Part shown: positions 1 to 11,299 of the stretch, one piece after another
Position numbering within the stretch: position 1 is the first letter of the stretch
Layout of the letters: every line of letters begins with the position of its first letter
From: Lonicera japonica
Lineage: Eukaryota > Streptophyta > Magnoliopsida > Dipsacales > Caprifoliaceae
DNA: 64,000 nucleotides
Direction of reading: 5' to 3'
Assembly (NCBI GenBank): GCA_021464415.1
Contig: JAKCWG010000782.1
Span: 62,001 to 126,000, forward strand
The notes under the pieces: generated by a model
Databases searched by the model: none
The model's input: only the letters and a program-made list of their open reading frames with translations
Told to the model about the DNA's origin: nothing
Translations under genes and position numbers: made by a program

Positions 1-1606
1 TCAATAAGTTGGTGCTTAATATATACACAAAGTATTCATTATAGCTGGACTTATACAAAAGATTGAAGGCTCCAGAAGAGCTTATATAATGTTACCAAAT
101 AGTATCAATATATTCATCAAAGATTATTATTATCAATCATCTTAGTAAGATTTGTCTAAGGAATGAAATATAAACAATCCCATTTGCCATGTGTCTTTAT
201 AAACGAATCATCAAAAATGATTTTCAATGGTAGCAATTTATGTGGATACATTAATCGAGACTCCTGAAGATTTCGAGAAAACTGCTAACTATTTGATAAA
301 GGAATTTAAAATGATGGATAAGGTAAAACCGTCAAGTATTCCTATGATTGTCTGTTCTTTATATAAAAATCTATACCGTTTTAAAGAAAAAGATGAAGAA
401 GTATTGGTCCCGAAGCACCATACTTAACTGCAATTAGTACTCACAATGCACTAGACCAGAAATTTTCTTCTTTCTTTACTTGCTCAATATATATAGCTTA
501 GCACAACTAAATGACACCAGATATGTATCAAACATATCAGCATATATCCACAAGGAACCACTAATTTTATTTTATGCACATAACTCTTATGGTTCCAAGT
601 TGATAAGTTATGCTGATCCAGGATATCTTTCTGGTTATTATAAGGTATGATCTCAATTACATTCAATATTTATTAGTAGTAATGCTGTTATTTCTTAGTG
701 ACAGTTTTCTTAAACCACTTTAAAATTTTAGATCTTCATGAAACTAATCAGAAATATATATGATTGAGATCCTTACTTCAGCATATTCGTAGTTCTTGTT
801 AGTTGTCTTATATGACAGATGTTTTGAGCATTATCTATAAAGACAATGCAGCGTGTATAGCGCATTTTCAAGAAAGTTTCAAGTTGACAAGTATGAGACA
901 TGTTTTACATAAGCATTAGAAGAACATAAAGATTGAAGTTGAGTAAATCCACTTGATGACAACTTGGTAGAGTTTGCTCATGAGGTGATTGTCAAAGCAG
1001 ATATTCCAAAAATGAGTTTATAAGATTGTTATGATTTGACTTCATCATTAAATTAAATGTAATTATCGTCATGAGGGGGAGTAAATAATCAGGGAGAGCA
1101 TTCTGAAGTATGCTACCTAATATTTGCACACTGTACTCTTTTTCCTTTAACTAGGTTTTGTCCTATTGGGTTTTCCTAGTAAAGGTTTTAACGAGGCAGC
1201 ATATTGTGCATTTGATACCGATTCAATGATCCAAAAGAATGTTGTACTCTTTTTCCTTCACTTTGGTTTTTTTCCACTGGGTTTTTCCTTAGAAAGGTTT
1301 TAATGAGGCAACAGTCATTGAATTATGGCATAATGGACATGCAAGAGGGAGTGTTGTAAAAATATTGATATGTGGATGTCCATAAGTAATATTGTACGAT
1401 ACAATTTATCCCACATTAGAATTGTTGTATGAATGAGGGATTACCCAATAGTATATATAGTGGATTTGTCCCACATTGATTATGTAGAAAAGTAAGGAGG
1501 TTAACTCTTAATATAAATAGATCTAACCCTTGCACATATTAGATACTAGTTGAGTAATAAGATTTCTCTTGTTCTCTTCTTTCTTTCTCTCTCTATTATT
1601 TTAACA
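1..1606 (+). mobile_element. Ty1/copia retrotransposon, decayed 3' part with 3' LTR
   Basis: This is the 3' end of a copia element running in from the left edge. The frame at 227-427 holds the end of the reverse transcriptase, with YVDT where copia has YVDD, followed by the usual region of charged residues. Further pieces follow in shifting frames: a tyrosine-alanine-aspartate RNase H stretch near 605-625 and an EDNAACI-like stretch near 838-860. A purine-rich tract (GCAAGAGGGAG, about 1341-1351) precedes TG at 1352, the likely 3' LTR start. The LTR has a TATA-like stretch near 1515 and seems to end at TTAACA (1606). The 5' half is outside the window, so target duplication cannot be tested. 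Stops and frameshifts are many and the element is dead. Class is secure; the exact LTR end is a guess. Confidence 0.7.
1352..1606 (+). repeat. Putative 3' LTR of the copia element
   Basis: It begins with TGTTGTAAAA just after a polypurine tract and ends with TTAACA. It contains a TATATATAG promoter-like motif and a T/C-rich stretch near 1560-1595. The matching 5' LTR lies outside the window, so the borders rest on the TG...CA rule and the polypurine tract alone. Confidence 0.5.
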
Positions 1607-3179
1607 ATATTGAAATTGTAGTGGTGAAAAAAGATATTGAAAGGTGTAATTACTTCAGGCATTGTTGAATGATTGATAAGCTTCCTTTTTTTAAAAAAAA
1701 AATTAAAATAGTATGTATTGTAATAAAAGATAGTGTTGCTCTACTTAAGAATCAATTAAAAACTTTAAAAGATCATAAAATAAGTTTATACATTGCCTAT
1801 ATATTTACATTGTCATTAATAGAATAAAGATATTTTCAATCAAAATTTAAAAGTAAGGAAAATGAATGAAATTCAAGAAAAAAATTTTGACGCACAACTT
1901 ACCATTTGTGCACATGAAAATTAGAGAAGCAAGAGATAGACCTAAGAAAACACAAAGATAAATATAAATAATTTAATTGCAAAAAAAAAACAATTCTAAT
2001 ACAAACTTATCATGTAAATATGTTCACTTGAAGAATAAAGAAGACAGTGATAAACCTACAAATATATAAAGGTAAACAAAAATACAAATAAGAATAGGGT
2101 AACAACCTGATTATATAAAATACAAATACAAATTGCTATGCATAAATAGATTTTTGAATTAGTGAAAAAAAAGCTCATATACCAAATTGAGAGCAAAATG
2201 ATGGGATTATAAAAGGTAGAAGGTAAGTGTATATAAATTATCATTACAATTATTAATGAGTAATGTTATAACAATGGAGAGAAAAGAAGACCAAATTAAA
2301 AGATCGAGAACGCAAGAACAATCCAGAGGGAAGAAAATATATTAATACTCATAAAAATTAATAAAGATTGCATTAATTGTATTATGTCCTCCATTTTACT
2401 ATGTAGTAATAAATAATATATATTATATAAAAAAAAACTTGAATTTTTATGACATCTCTATTATTAATTAACACAAGGCCGCGATATTGAACGTCACTTG
2501 TCCTCTGTTTTACATATATGTTATAGATAAGCACAAATCCTGCAAATTGTATTAACATACATGATGTACATAATAAATTTATCTCCTAATTGTATTGCTT
2601 TTATAAATTTATGTCAACGTAATTCCAATAAAAATGCATTTTGTTAACTTGACATTTATAAATGGATAATAATGAGACTGCAAGATTCATCATCACGTCA
2701 TGTAGTTGAGCTGACCGAGTCGGCACTGGTACTAGAACCACCCATACTAATTACCATTGTGAAAATCCTCCCCAAATTCCTCTTACACACTCTAATTCAA
2801 GTCAAAGCCTTGTCCTCTATGACTTCCAACTAGCCACAAACATTGTTCGACCTATTGTACATAGTATTACCTCACGATCTGTAGTGAATGAAGACGGAAG
2901 TGTTGCTACTACAACACGTGTTACTCCACATTCTCATTTGAATTCGAATTATTGTGGATATGCCATCGACTCTGTTCAAAATTCTATTGAACAAGCATGA
3001 AGTACTTCACAAACAAGTTAGAACCCCAAAAATATAAACTACCTATTTACTTCAATTTGTGGTATAACAATATAAAAATACCTTTCACTTTATCAATAAC
3101 TCCTTAAATGTTACAAAAAATTTACATGCAGGAAAACGAATCTCTACTACAAATACTAATATGGACGACACTGATATGA
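1607..3179. other. AT-rich spacer with no recognisable gene
   Basis: Mostly A and T with short open frames. No conserved domain was seen. The part from about 2455 (TCTCTATTATT preceded by A) to 3180 may be the 5' untranslated leader of the Helitron that follows, because Helitrons start with TC after a host A, but this border is speculative. Confidence 0.4.
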
Positions 3180-3182
3180 TGT

Positions 3183-4600
3183 TATAAGAGATGTTTTGGT
3201 TGCTCATCAATCCAATGGCTTACAAAGAATATGTGAACTCCATCTTTCATTTATGGCTATGTAGTACCCACTTTTGTTTCCATATGGGGAAGATGGATTT
3301 AGACTAGGTATAAAATACAGTGTCAATGAAGGGAGGAGACAAACACAAAGGAGTTTTGTAACAATGAAGGAGTATTATGCGTATAGGTTGTAACAAAGGC
3401 CGAATGCAGTGCAAACAATTATACAATCTGGAAGATTATTTTTACAATATTTGGTTGATTGCTATACATGCATTGAAGAAGACAGGTTGCGATGGATTCG
3501 AGCAAACCGCCAGCAACTTCGATCAGAATTATATAAAGGATTGAAAGATGCGGTTTTGCAAGGAGATACCACACCTGCATCTGTTATAAAACGCATAGTG
3601 TTACCATCAACTTTCACTGGTGGGTGTCGATACATGGCCCAAAACTTCCAAGATACTATGGGGATTTGTAAATGGACTAGTAACCCCGATTATTCCTCAC
3701 ATTCACGTCCAATCCAAAGTGGGTAGAAATACAAAGCTTTCTTAACTCCATACCAGTCCAAAAACCTAATGAAAGACCCGATACTGTATCAAGAGTTTTC
3801 AAAATAAAGCTTGATCAAATACTCAGAGACTTGATACAAGGCAAACATTTTGGTCGGGTGATGGCATGTATGCATGTATTATTACAATTTTACACACTAA
3901 AAAACCTTTGCTATTTTCTAACTTAATATTATAATAACTATCGTTTTACCCCTATAGCTATCTATATGATTGAATTTCAACAAAGAGGTTTGCTGCATGC
4001 ATATAAATTACTCTTTTTACATCCTGATGATAAGCTCCAAACTTTATCAGAAATTGACAACATCATTTTTGCCAAAATCCCGGACCTTGCCATATACCTT
4101 AAAGGTTATGCAGTTGTTGCCCAATTTATGATGCATGGCCTCTGTGGTAGTGCAAATCCCATTTCACTGTACGTGTATGAGAAAAGTTGGTTACTCAAAA
4201 CACTTTCCAAAAAAATTCTGTACCCAAACGACCACAGATGAAAATGGTTTTTCGGTATACAAGCGAAAAGATGATGGGAAGTTCGTTTAGAAAAATGGCG
4301 TCAAGCTTGATAATCGATTTGTTGTGCCGTATAACCTTGACTTAGTTATTAAATATCAAGCGCACATTAATGTCGAGTGGTGTAGCAAATCAAAGGAAAT
4401 CAAGTATCTCTTCAAGTATATAAATAAAGGCCCCGATAAAGTTAAGATAGTACTAAAGGAAAGCATTATGCAAACAAACATAAATTATAATGAAGAAGTT
4501 AGCGATATCGAAGAAAATAAAATTATTCTTGGATTGTCACTACCTTTCTGCATGCAAGGCCTGTTGGAGAATTTATTAATTTGAAATCCAATACCGGAGT
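3183..4600 (+). pseudogene. Helitron Rep (HUH endonuclease) region, broken
   Basis: The Rep domain nicks DNA at Helitron ends. The first readable part (about 3183-3720) has the usual LLFPYGEDGF segment followed by an N-terminal domain rich in arginine and glutamine. At 3966 the frame reads IEFQQRGLLHAYKLLF; family members read RGLPHAH here, so the second histidine of the HUH metal-binding motif is tyrosine. At 4324-4584 the segment KYLFKYINKG keeps both tyrosines expected for the Y2 nicking motif. Frames are separated by AT-rich stretches that may be introns or insertions (3870-3960). The altered HUH motif and the breaks make activity very unlikely. Confidence 0.8.
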
Positions 4601-5239
4601 ATTGGCGTTGAAAGGCTTCACTTCCACTTACCTGATGAACATTCACTGACTTTTAGAGACTCAAAAAATTTACAAAATGTTATTAACAGGATGAATGCGG
4701 ATAAATCAATGTTCACACATTAGATGGAAGCAATGAGACTTACGAAAATGCAAGAGAACTAACTTACTCTAACTTTCCAACAAGCTGGGTATAGAAGAAA
4801 AATTACAAAAGATGGAAAATGAGATAAGTAGAAAAATGCATAGGCCGTATTGTGTATGCACATCCTACATCAAGAGAAAGATTTTATCTTCAAATGCTAC
4901 TCAACATTGTTAAGGGAGCTCGGAATTTTAAAGAAATTAGAATGGTTAATGGGATCAGACACCTAACATTCAAGGCCGCATGCTACTCACTTGGGCTATT
5001 AGATGGTGACAAGGAATGGCAAGAAGCAATCAACCAGGCTACAGTTTGGGCAACGATAACTCTATTGCGAGAATTATGTGTAGTAATGTTGATGTTTTGT
5101 GAAATATATGAGCCCTTAAAGCTTTAGGAGGCAAATTGGGAAGTACTATCAAAAGATATACTCGTACATTAAAGAAGTCTTCTTAATTTTCTAGAATTAA
5201 TATTAATAGAAACATAATTAAAAAATTATGGCCTTCACG

Positions 5240-6860
5240 AAATTGAACTGATCTTATTGAAGAATAATAGATCTTTAAAAGATTTTCCACCTTTGCCCAA
5301 TTCAGATCTTGTAATAATTCAAAAGATGGGTATCAGGTTGCTTAAAGAAGAACGCTCATACAATATGCGAAAACTAATTGACGAACACTCGAATCTTTAT
5401 AAAGGACTCAATGGGGAGCAAATGAGGATTTATAATGCCGTTGTGAATTTAATTGGTGAAAATGGAGGAGGCCTTTACTTTGTCTATGGTGTTGGCAGAA
5501 CACGGAAATCATACTTATACAAGACCATTCTCGCCCAGTTACGATAAAAAGGGAAAGTAGTCTTAGCCGTTGCTTCATCAAGTATTGTAGCTTTGTTATT
5601 ACCTAGAGGACGAATAGCTCATTCAAGATTTGCGATTCCAATTGATATCAGCCATCATTCTACATGCGAAATTCGAGAAGGCACTCAACTCGATGAACTA
5701 ATACAGAGAGCGAGTTTAATAATTTAGGACGAAGCACCTATGGACCACTTGCATGCTTTTGAGGCAGTTGATAGGACATTAAAAGATATTCTTCGATTCA
5801 ATAATTAAAACTCAAGCATAAAAACATTTGGGGGCAAAACAGTTATTCTAAGGGGTGATTTCAGACAGACACTCCCTGTAGCACCAAAAGGAATAAGAGA
5901 ACATGCAGTACACGCTTCAATAAATAAATCTCCAATATGGAACTTTTGTGAAGTCTTTACTTTCACTCAAAACATGAGAGTTAAAGACTCTTTAACATTC
6001 CAAGAATCGATCGTTACTATCGGAGTTGGAATATTGTCAACAATCTTCCTATACGAAAAAGAAAAACCCTCATGGATTCAAATACCAGAAGAATTTCGTA
6101 TTCCACAGGGAGAGACCCTATTGCAGATATTGTGTTAAGCACGTATAAATATTTGATAAACAAATACAAAGATCCAAATTATATCAAAAGTAGAGCAATC
6201 TTAACACTAACAAACCATATGGTTGACAAAATTAATTCCTATATTATTAACCAAATTCCAGGAGACCAAATAGTGTATCTTAGTTTTGACTCTATTTGCA
6301 AATTTTTAACTAATGAGCATGATCAAGACATATTATTCGCAGTTGAGCTCTTAAATAGCCTGAAGTTCCCTAGCCTTCCGAATTATGAGCTACAATTGAA
6401 GGTTGGAGTTCTAATCATTCCACTCAAAAATATAAATCAAAGTTCATGGCTTGGCAATGGGACTCGACTAATCATCACACAACTAGCCCAGTGGGTAATT
6501 GAAGGCAAAATCATAATAGGTACACATATTAAAACAAAGGTTTTCATTCCAATAATCATTGTGACAGAAACTGACCCAAAATGGCCATTTGTTTTGAAGC
6601 GAAGACAATATCCTGTTCGTCCATCCTTTTCCATGACTATAAATAAAAGTCAAGGCGAAACATTAGAAAAAGTATGCATATACCAAAACCGGTATTCAGT
6701 CTTGGCCAACTTTATGTTGCAATCTCACATGTATCTTCATGCGACAGCCTTAAAATTTATATTAATAATGAAGACCATCAACACTACTACACAAAAATAT
6801 TGTATACAAAGAGGTTTTAGCACCTTTAGAATGACGTATAAAATTAATTTAATTTGATTA
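5240..6860 (+). pseudogene. Helitron PIF1-like helicase region, broken
   Basis: This is the 5'-3' helicase part of RepHel. The Walker A region in 5257-5547 reads YGVGRTRKS, where the family has GGTGKT, so two conserved glycines are lost. The Walker B region near 5725-5745 reads DEAPM, preceded by a TAG where the family has tryptophan. The segment [18 protein letters not shown] lies near 5827-5882 (gene family: GGDFRQ). The C-terminal frame 6072-6857 contains the end-of-helicase motif [14 protein letters not shown] near 6632. The GFP(V/I)MLLRN-like segment appears as VGVLIIPLKNINQS near 6400. Family membership is clear; the copy is non-functional. Confidence 0.85.
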
Positions 6861-6942
6861 CCTAAAATAAAACTAACAAAAAAAAAATAATCACTTTAAT
6901 TAAAATAAAACATATTGATTTTGTTATTTCATTTGATTACAG

Positions 6943-7330
6943 GTGACGCTCACAATGGCCCTAAGGTATAACTTATTGAGTGAACTCACAGTTAAAGGTG
7001 ATGACTGGACTATCAAATCAAGACTTACACGAAAATGGGAAGCACGCAACTTGAAAACAAACAACGAACTCATATCCTTGGAGATAATTTTGCTAGATGA
7101 AAATGTAAGTATACAAAATACATGCCACTAGTAAAACATTAATTTTAATTATATATATAGTACCTTTGTATAACAACAATTAAATTATTTATAGGGGACA
7201 TATCCATGCCTCAATTCGGAATTACCTTATTCCGAGATTCTCTGAACTACCTTATTCCGAGATTCTCTGAACTACTAGAAGAATGGAAGGTTTATACTAT
7301 AATGAAGAATAGTTAATCATCATTATATGA
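6943..7330 (+). pseudogene. RPA-like OB-fold exons of the Helitron, first part
   Basis: The frame at 6943-7131 (DDWTIKSRLTRKWEARN) resembles the start of plant Helitron replication protein A1-like proteins and ends near a GTAAGT donor. The next part (about 7195-7320) reads LIPRFSELLEEWKVYTI in one frame, a typical OB-fold segment. A stretch of about 29 bases around ACCTTATTCCGAGATTC is duplicated in tandem here, which breaks the exon. RPA-like proteins bind single-stranded DNA; in plant Helitrons they are accessory. Confidence 0.65.
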
Positions 7331-8120
7331 TAAAGTTCATAAAAAAAGCATCTTTGAAACAAGAAAAATGAGAACATACGAAAATACCTCAATATTAATT
7401 CGATTTCTTACAACTTGAAAACTTGGATACCCGTTTGTGTAACAACACACAACTTACCGGTGAGATGAAACTATTATAAACTTATATCATTTTTATAAAT
7501 AATTTTATACTAAATTATTATTGAACATTGAACTCCATTTTTAATACAGAAGTTATTGGGACAGTAACTGCAATCGGGGAGATTGAAGACTAGTAAGTTA
7601 GCAAACTGTGAAAAAAGAGTAGTACAAACAAAGGAATCACATAAGTATTTCCCCATTACTACAATACACTTTAATAACATCAATATATATATACTACAGT
7701 AAATAAAAAAATCACTAATAAAGCATTATTTCTTTTGCACCAGAGGGAGAAAGATACATATAACGCTTTGGGCTGAAAGGGCATTATAGATAGATGAAGG
7801 ATTATAGTCATATATCATAAAACCATTAATCCATATTGTAACATCAACAACCGTGAAGAAATTCAAAGGTAAGATCAAAATAAGTAGCCCAAGAAACACT
7901 ATTCCAAAAACAAAGTCATAATTAATATAAAAGAAAAAATTCTAAACAATGAAAACTATACTCATTGTAAGAGAAACATAGTTGTCAACAACACCCGCAA
8001 GTAAGTTATACATAAACCTTGACATTCCAGAATCATTAGACCTCATTTAAAGGTATAATACAATCACATTTCCTAAATTACACAAATATACTTAAGAAGC
8101 AAATGTAACATGTTACAATC

Positions 8121-8471
8121 TGATGCAGCAGAATAGCAATAGCAGTTACCTTATTTTATTTGAATCAATTCCAATTCTTACTTTAAGATTGTTTACTTTT
8201 ATTTTTTAGTATCTAAAAATTAGTTTTTCCTTATTTCAAAATTAGGATAGTCAGTTTCCTTTTTCCTTTCGATTTATTACCTTTATAAATAAGAGGTTAG
8301 TTTATTATTTTGGAGGCAGAAAGTTTAATAATGGAATATTCAAAGAAGTTTTCTCTCCTTGTGCTTGTTTTTCGGTGTTCCTTCGAATCAACGAATCACT
8401 AGCCTTTCATTTTTCGGTATTCCTTTGAGAATCAACTGACTACGTATTTTTTTAACACTTTCGCTACACCA
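8121..8471 (+). repeat. Left (5') LTR of the short gypsy element
   Basis: Runs from TGATGCAGCA to GCTACACCA. The near-identical right copy is at 10925-11277. It contains a TATA-like TTTATAAATAAG near 8281 that could be the promoter. Confidence 0.93.
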
Positions 8472-8503
8472 ATTGGTATCAGAGTGGGTTACGCTCTTAC
8501 ATC

Positions 8504-8569
8504 ATGCCGCCTCGACGTCGCCAACAACCCACCAACGAATTGGTCGAACTTCGTCAACAACGAATTTGA
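8504..8569 (+). pseudogene. Truncated gag start of the short gypsy element
   Basis: An ATG at 8504 opens a frame beginning [15 protein letters not shown], the typical basic start of a gypsy gag protein. After about 21 codons it meets a stop exactly where sequence of the reverse transcriptase takes over in another frame. This is the scar of a large internal deletion. Confidence 0.7.
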
Positions 8570-9660
8570 TTGTTCGTGGCGCATTTGTGTGGATAGTCGC
8601 GCTATTAATAAAATTACCGTTAGATACCGTTTTTCGATTCCTCGCCTTGATGACCTACTCGATCAAATAAACGGTGACATTCTTTTTACAAAACTAGATC
8701 TTAAGAGCGGCTACCATCAAATTCAGATTCGTGCTGGTGATGAATGGAAGATAGCGTTCAAAACCGCGAAGGTCTATTTGAATGGTTAGTGATGCCATTC
8801 GGGCTTTCTAACACCCTGAGCACATTTATGAGAGTCATGAATCAAGCCTTTCGCCCGTTTATTAGTAAGTTTGTCGTTGTTAACTTTGATGATATTCTTA
8901 TTTTTAGTACTACCATGGAGGATCATCTCCAATATCTCCGAGAAGTTCTCTTAATAATGAGATGAAACGAGTTTTATGCGGCCCAAAAAAAGTGTGAGTT
9001 TGGAAATGACCAAGTTATATTTCTTGATTATGTTGTTTCAAAGGATGGTCTTGTTATTGATCAAGCCAAAGTGGAATCTATTCGGTCTTGGCCGACTCCG
9101 CTCACCGTCACCGAAGTTCGGAGTTTTCATGGATTGGCTTCTTTCTACCGTTGGTTCATTCCCCACTTTAGTAACATTATGGCTCCGGTGACTGATTGTA
9201 TTAGAGATGGGAAGTTTAATTGGTCCTCCGACACTGACATCAAATTTGAGCTTATTAAACACAAGCTCACAACCGCTCCTATTCTTATGCTCCCCAACTT
9301 CTCACTTCTTTTTGAATTGCATTGCGATGCTTCAAAATTTGGTATTAATGCCATTCTTAGCCAACAAGGTCATCCTGTTGCCTACTATAGTGAAAAGCTT
9401 TCTAGTTCCTGAGGTCACTACAGTACATATAATGTTGAGTATTATGCGGTAGTTCAAGCCATCAAGCATTGGAAGCATTATTTATTTCACAAAGAGTTTG
9501 TGCTCTATACTGACCATGATGCCTTAAAGCATCTAGGAAGCCAAGATGAGGTCTCGATCCGACATGCTTCATGGATTGCTTATCTCCAATAATTCACGTT
9601 TTTCATCAAACACCAAGCCGGAATTAATAAATGCGTTGCCGACGCCCTTAGCTGTCGTCA
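8568..9660 (+). pseudogene. Gypsy reverse transcriptase and RNase H, broken
   Basis: The reverse transcriptase starts within the palm domain ([11 protein letters not shown], then [10 protein letters not shown] and [10 protein letters not shown] at 8484-8789). It shifts frame at about 8770 to LVMPFGLSN and the active-site segment [10 protein letters not shown] (family: YFDDIL) at about 8878-8910. RNase H follows in another frame at 9071-9412 (DASKFGINAILSQQGHPV), then LYTDHDALKHLGS at about 9507. Catalytic aspartates of the DD pair are kept. At least three frame changes and several stops block translation. Confidence 0.88.
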
Positions 9661-9846
9661 CTCCTTGCTTGTTGCCCTTCATGTTTCGGTATCGGGATTC
9701 TCCATTTTTTTTAATTATATCTCTCCAATCCTTTCTTCCCTTGAATTCTAGAAGATGTTCATGGTGGTAATCACTCCAAGTACATGTTGTATGATGATTT
9801 TCTCTTCTTGGGCAGCAGCCTTTGTGTCTCGAATTGTAGCTTATGA

Positions 9847-10960
9847 TTGCAAATCATAAAGGAATTGCATGGAGAAAGCCATGTTGGTCGAGATAGAACT
9901 CTTCATTTAGTCTCTACTTTTTATTTTTGGCATACCCTCCGTCGAGATGTGGAGCAATGCCAGGTATGTCAAACCTCCAAAGGTCATGCATCCAACGCCG
10001 GACTTTACATGCCTTTGCCTATTCCAACACAGCATTGGACCGATATTAGCATGGATTTTGTTCTTAGCCGTTCATGCACGCAAAAGGGTAATGATTATAT
10101 TTTTGTGGTGTTTGATCATTTTTCCAAAATGGCTCATTTTATTCGTTGCAAGTGAACTACCGATGTGTTTCAAGTGGTTCAATAATTCTTTAAGGAGGTT
10201 TATCGACTTCACGGTGTTCCTTCTTCCATTATTTTTTATCATGATTCCCATTTCTTGGGTCACTTTTGGAGATCCTTTTGGCGTCTGGTCAATACTAGCT
10301 TGGACATGAATTCGGCATATCATCCCCAAACTGATGGGCAAACTGAGGTCACAAATTGGGCTTTAGGAGATTTACTTCAAAATCTACTTGGAGATCATAT
10401 AAAATCATAGGATACTAAGCTTAGTCAAGCAAAGTTTGCTCATAATCATGCAAAAAACCGTAGCACGGGTTTCGGCCCATTTCAGGTGCTTTATGGATGC
10501 GTTCCCGGCTGCCCTGTTGATCTTGCACTGCTTCTTGACCTCACTCACATTCATGGTAAGGCCGCTAAATTCGTGTCAGATTTGTAACGCATTCATCAGT
10601 TAACTTATGAGCATTTAGTCGCTTTCACTTAGAAATATAAGGCTACCGCCGATCATCATCATTGTCATGTGGAATTTAATGTCGGAGATCTTATGTGGGC
10701 TATTTTGACAAAAGATCGCTTTCCTCTTCACAAGTATAACAAGTTGAAGTCTCGAAAAATTGGCCCCTTAGAAGTGCTTGAGAATATCAATTCCAATGCC
10801 TACCATTTGCGCCCTCCACGTAATGTTAACACTTCCAACGTTTTCAATGTCAAGCATTTGGTTCCATTTGCTGGAGAAATAGAAAGTTCGGATATGAGGC
10901 AAATCCTTTTCGGGTTGGCGAGACTGATGCAGCAGAATAGCAATAGTAGTTACCTTATTT
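9847..10960 (+). pseudogene. Gypsy integrase, broken
   Basis: The frame at 9847-10155 carries the zinc-binding HHCC region (histidines in ELHGESHVGR and LHLVS, cysteines in CQVCQTSKG) and the first catalytic aspartate in MDFVLSR. The second aspartate segment (YHDSHFLGHFW) lies near 10240 in a shifted frame, and the segment with the catalytic glutamate reads HPQTDGQTEVTN near 10325. The C-terminal domain is at 10669-11013 (VGDLMWAILTKDRFPLHKYN). No clear chromodomain was seen before the right LTR. Confidence 0.85.
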
Positions 10961-11277
10961 TATTTGAGTCAATTCCAATTCTTACTTTAAGATTGTTTCC
11001 TTTTATTTTTTAGTATTTAAAAATTAGTTGTTACCTTATTTCAAAATTAAGATAGTTAGTTTCCTCTTTCCTTTTGATTTGTCACCTCTATAAATAAAAG
11101 GTTAGTTTATTATTTTGGAGGCAAAAAGTTTATTAATGGAATATTCAGAGAAGTTTTCTCTCATTGTGCTTGTTTTTTCGGTATTCCTTCGAATCAACGA
11201 ATACCTAGCCTTTCGTTTTCCATTATTCTTTTAAGAATCAACGGACTTCGTATTTTTTTTACGCTTTTGCTACACCA
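10925..11277 (+). repeat. Right (3') LTR of the short gypsy element
   Basis: Direct copy of 8121-8471, from TGATGCAGCA to GCTACACCA, with scattered substitutions (by eye well over 90% identical). It is followed at once by the CAATC target duplication. Confidence 0.93.
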
Positions 11278-11299
11278 CAATCTCAGGTCTTAATTAAGT

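Larger units (their letters stand above)
8121..11277 (+). mobile_element. Short Ty3/gypsy retrotransposon with two LTRs, inserted in the Helitron
   Basis: Two LTRs (351 and 353 bp) flank a 2453-bp interior. The direct repeats CAATC at 8116-8120 and 11278-11282 are a perfect 5-bp target duplication. The initiator-methionine-tRNA primer site TGGTATCAGAG lies at 8474-8484, two bases after the left LTR. The interior jumps from the first ~22 codons of gag straight into reverse transcriptase, so most of gag, protease and the RT start are missing. RT, RNase H and integrase follow with frameshifts and stops. The RT wording and GDLMWAILTKDRFP integrase tail are chromovirus-like, but I could not assign a lineage. 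Confidence 0.93.

Noticed and set aside
484..666. Minus-strand ORF
   Set aside because: Shadow of the copia RNase H region on the plus strand.
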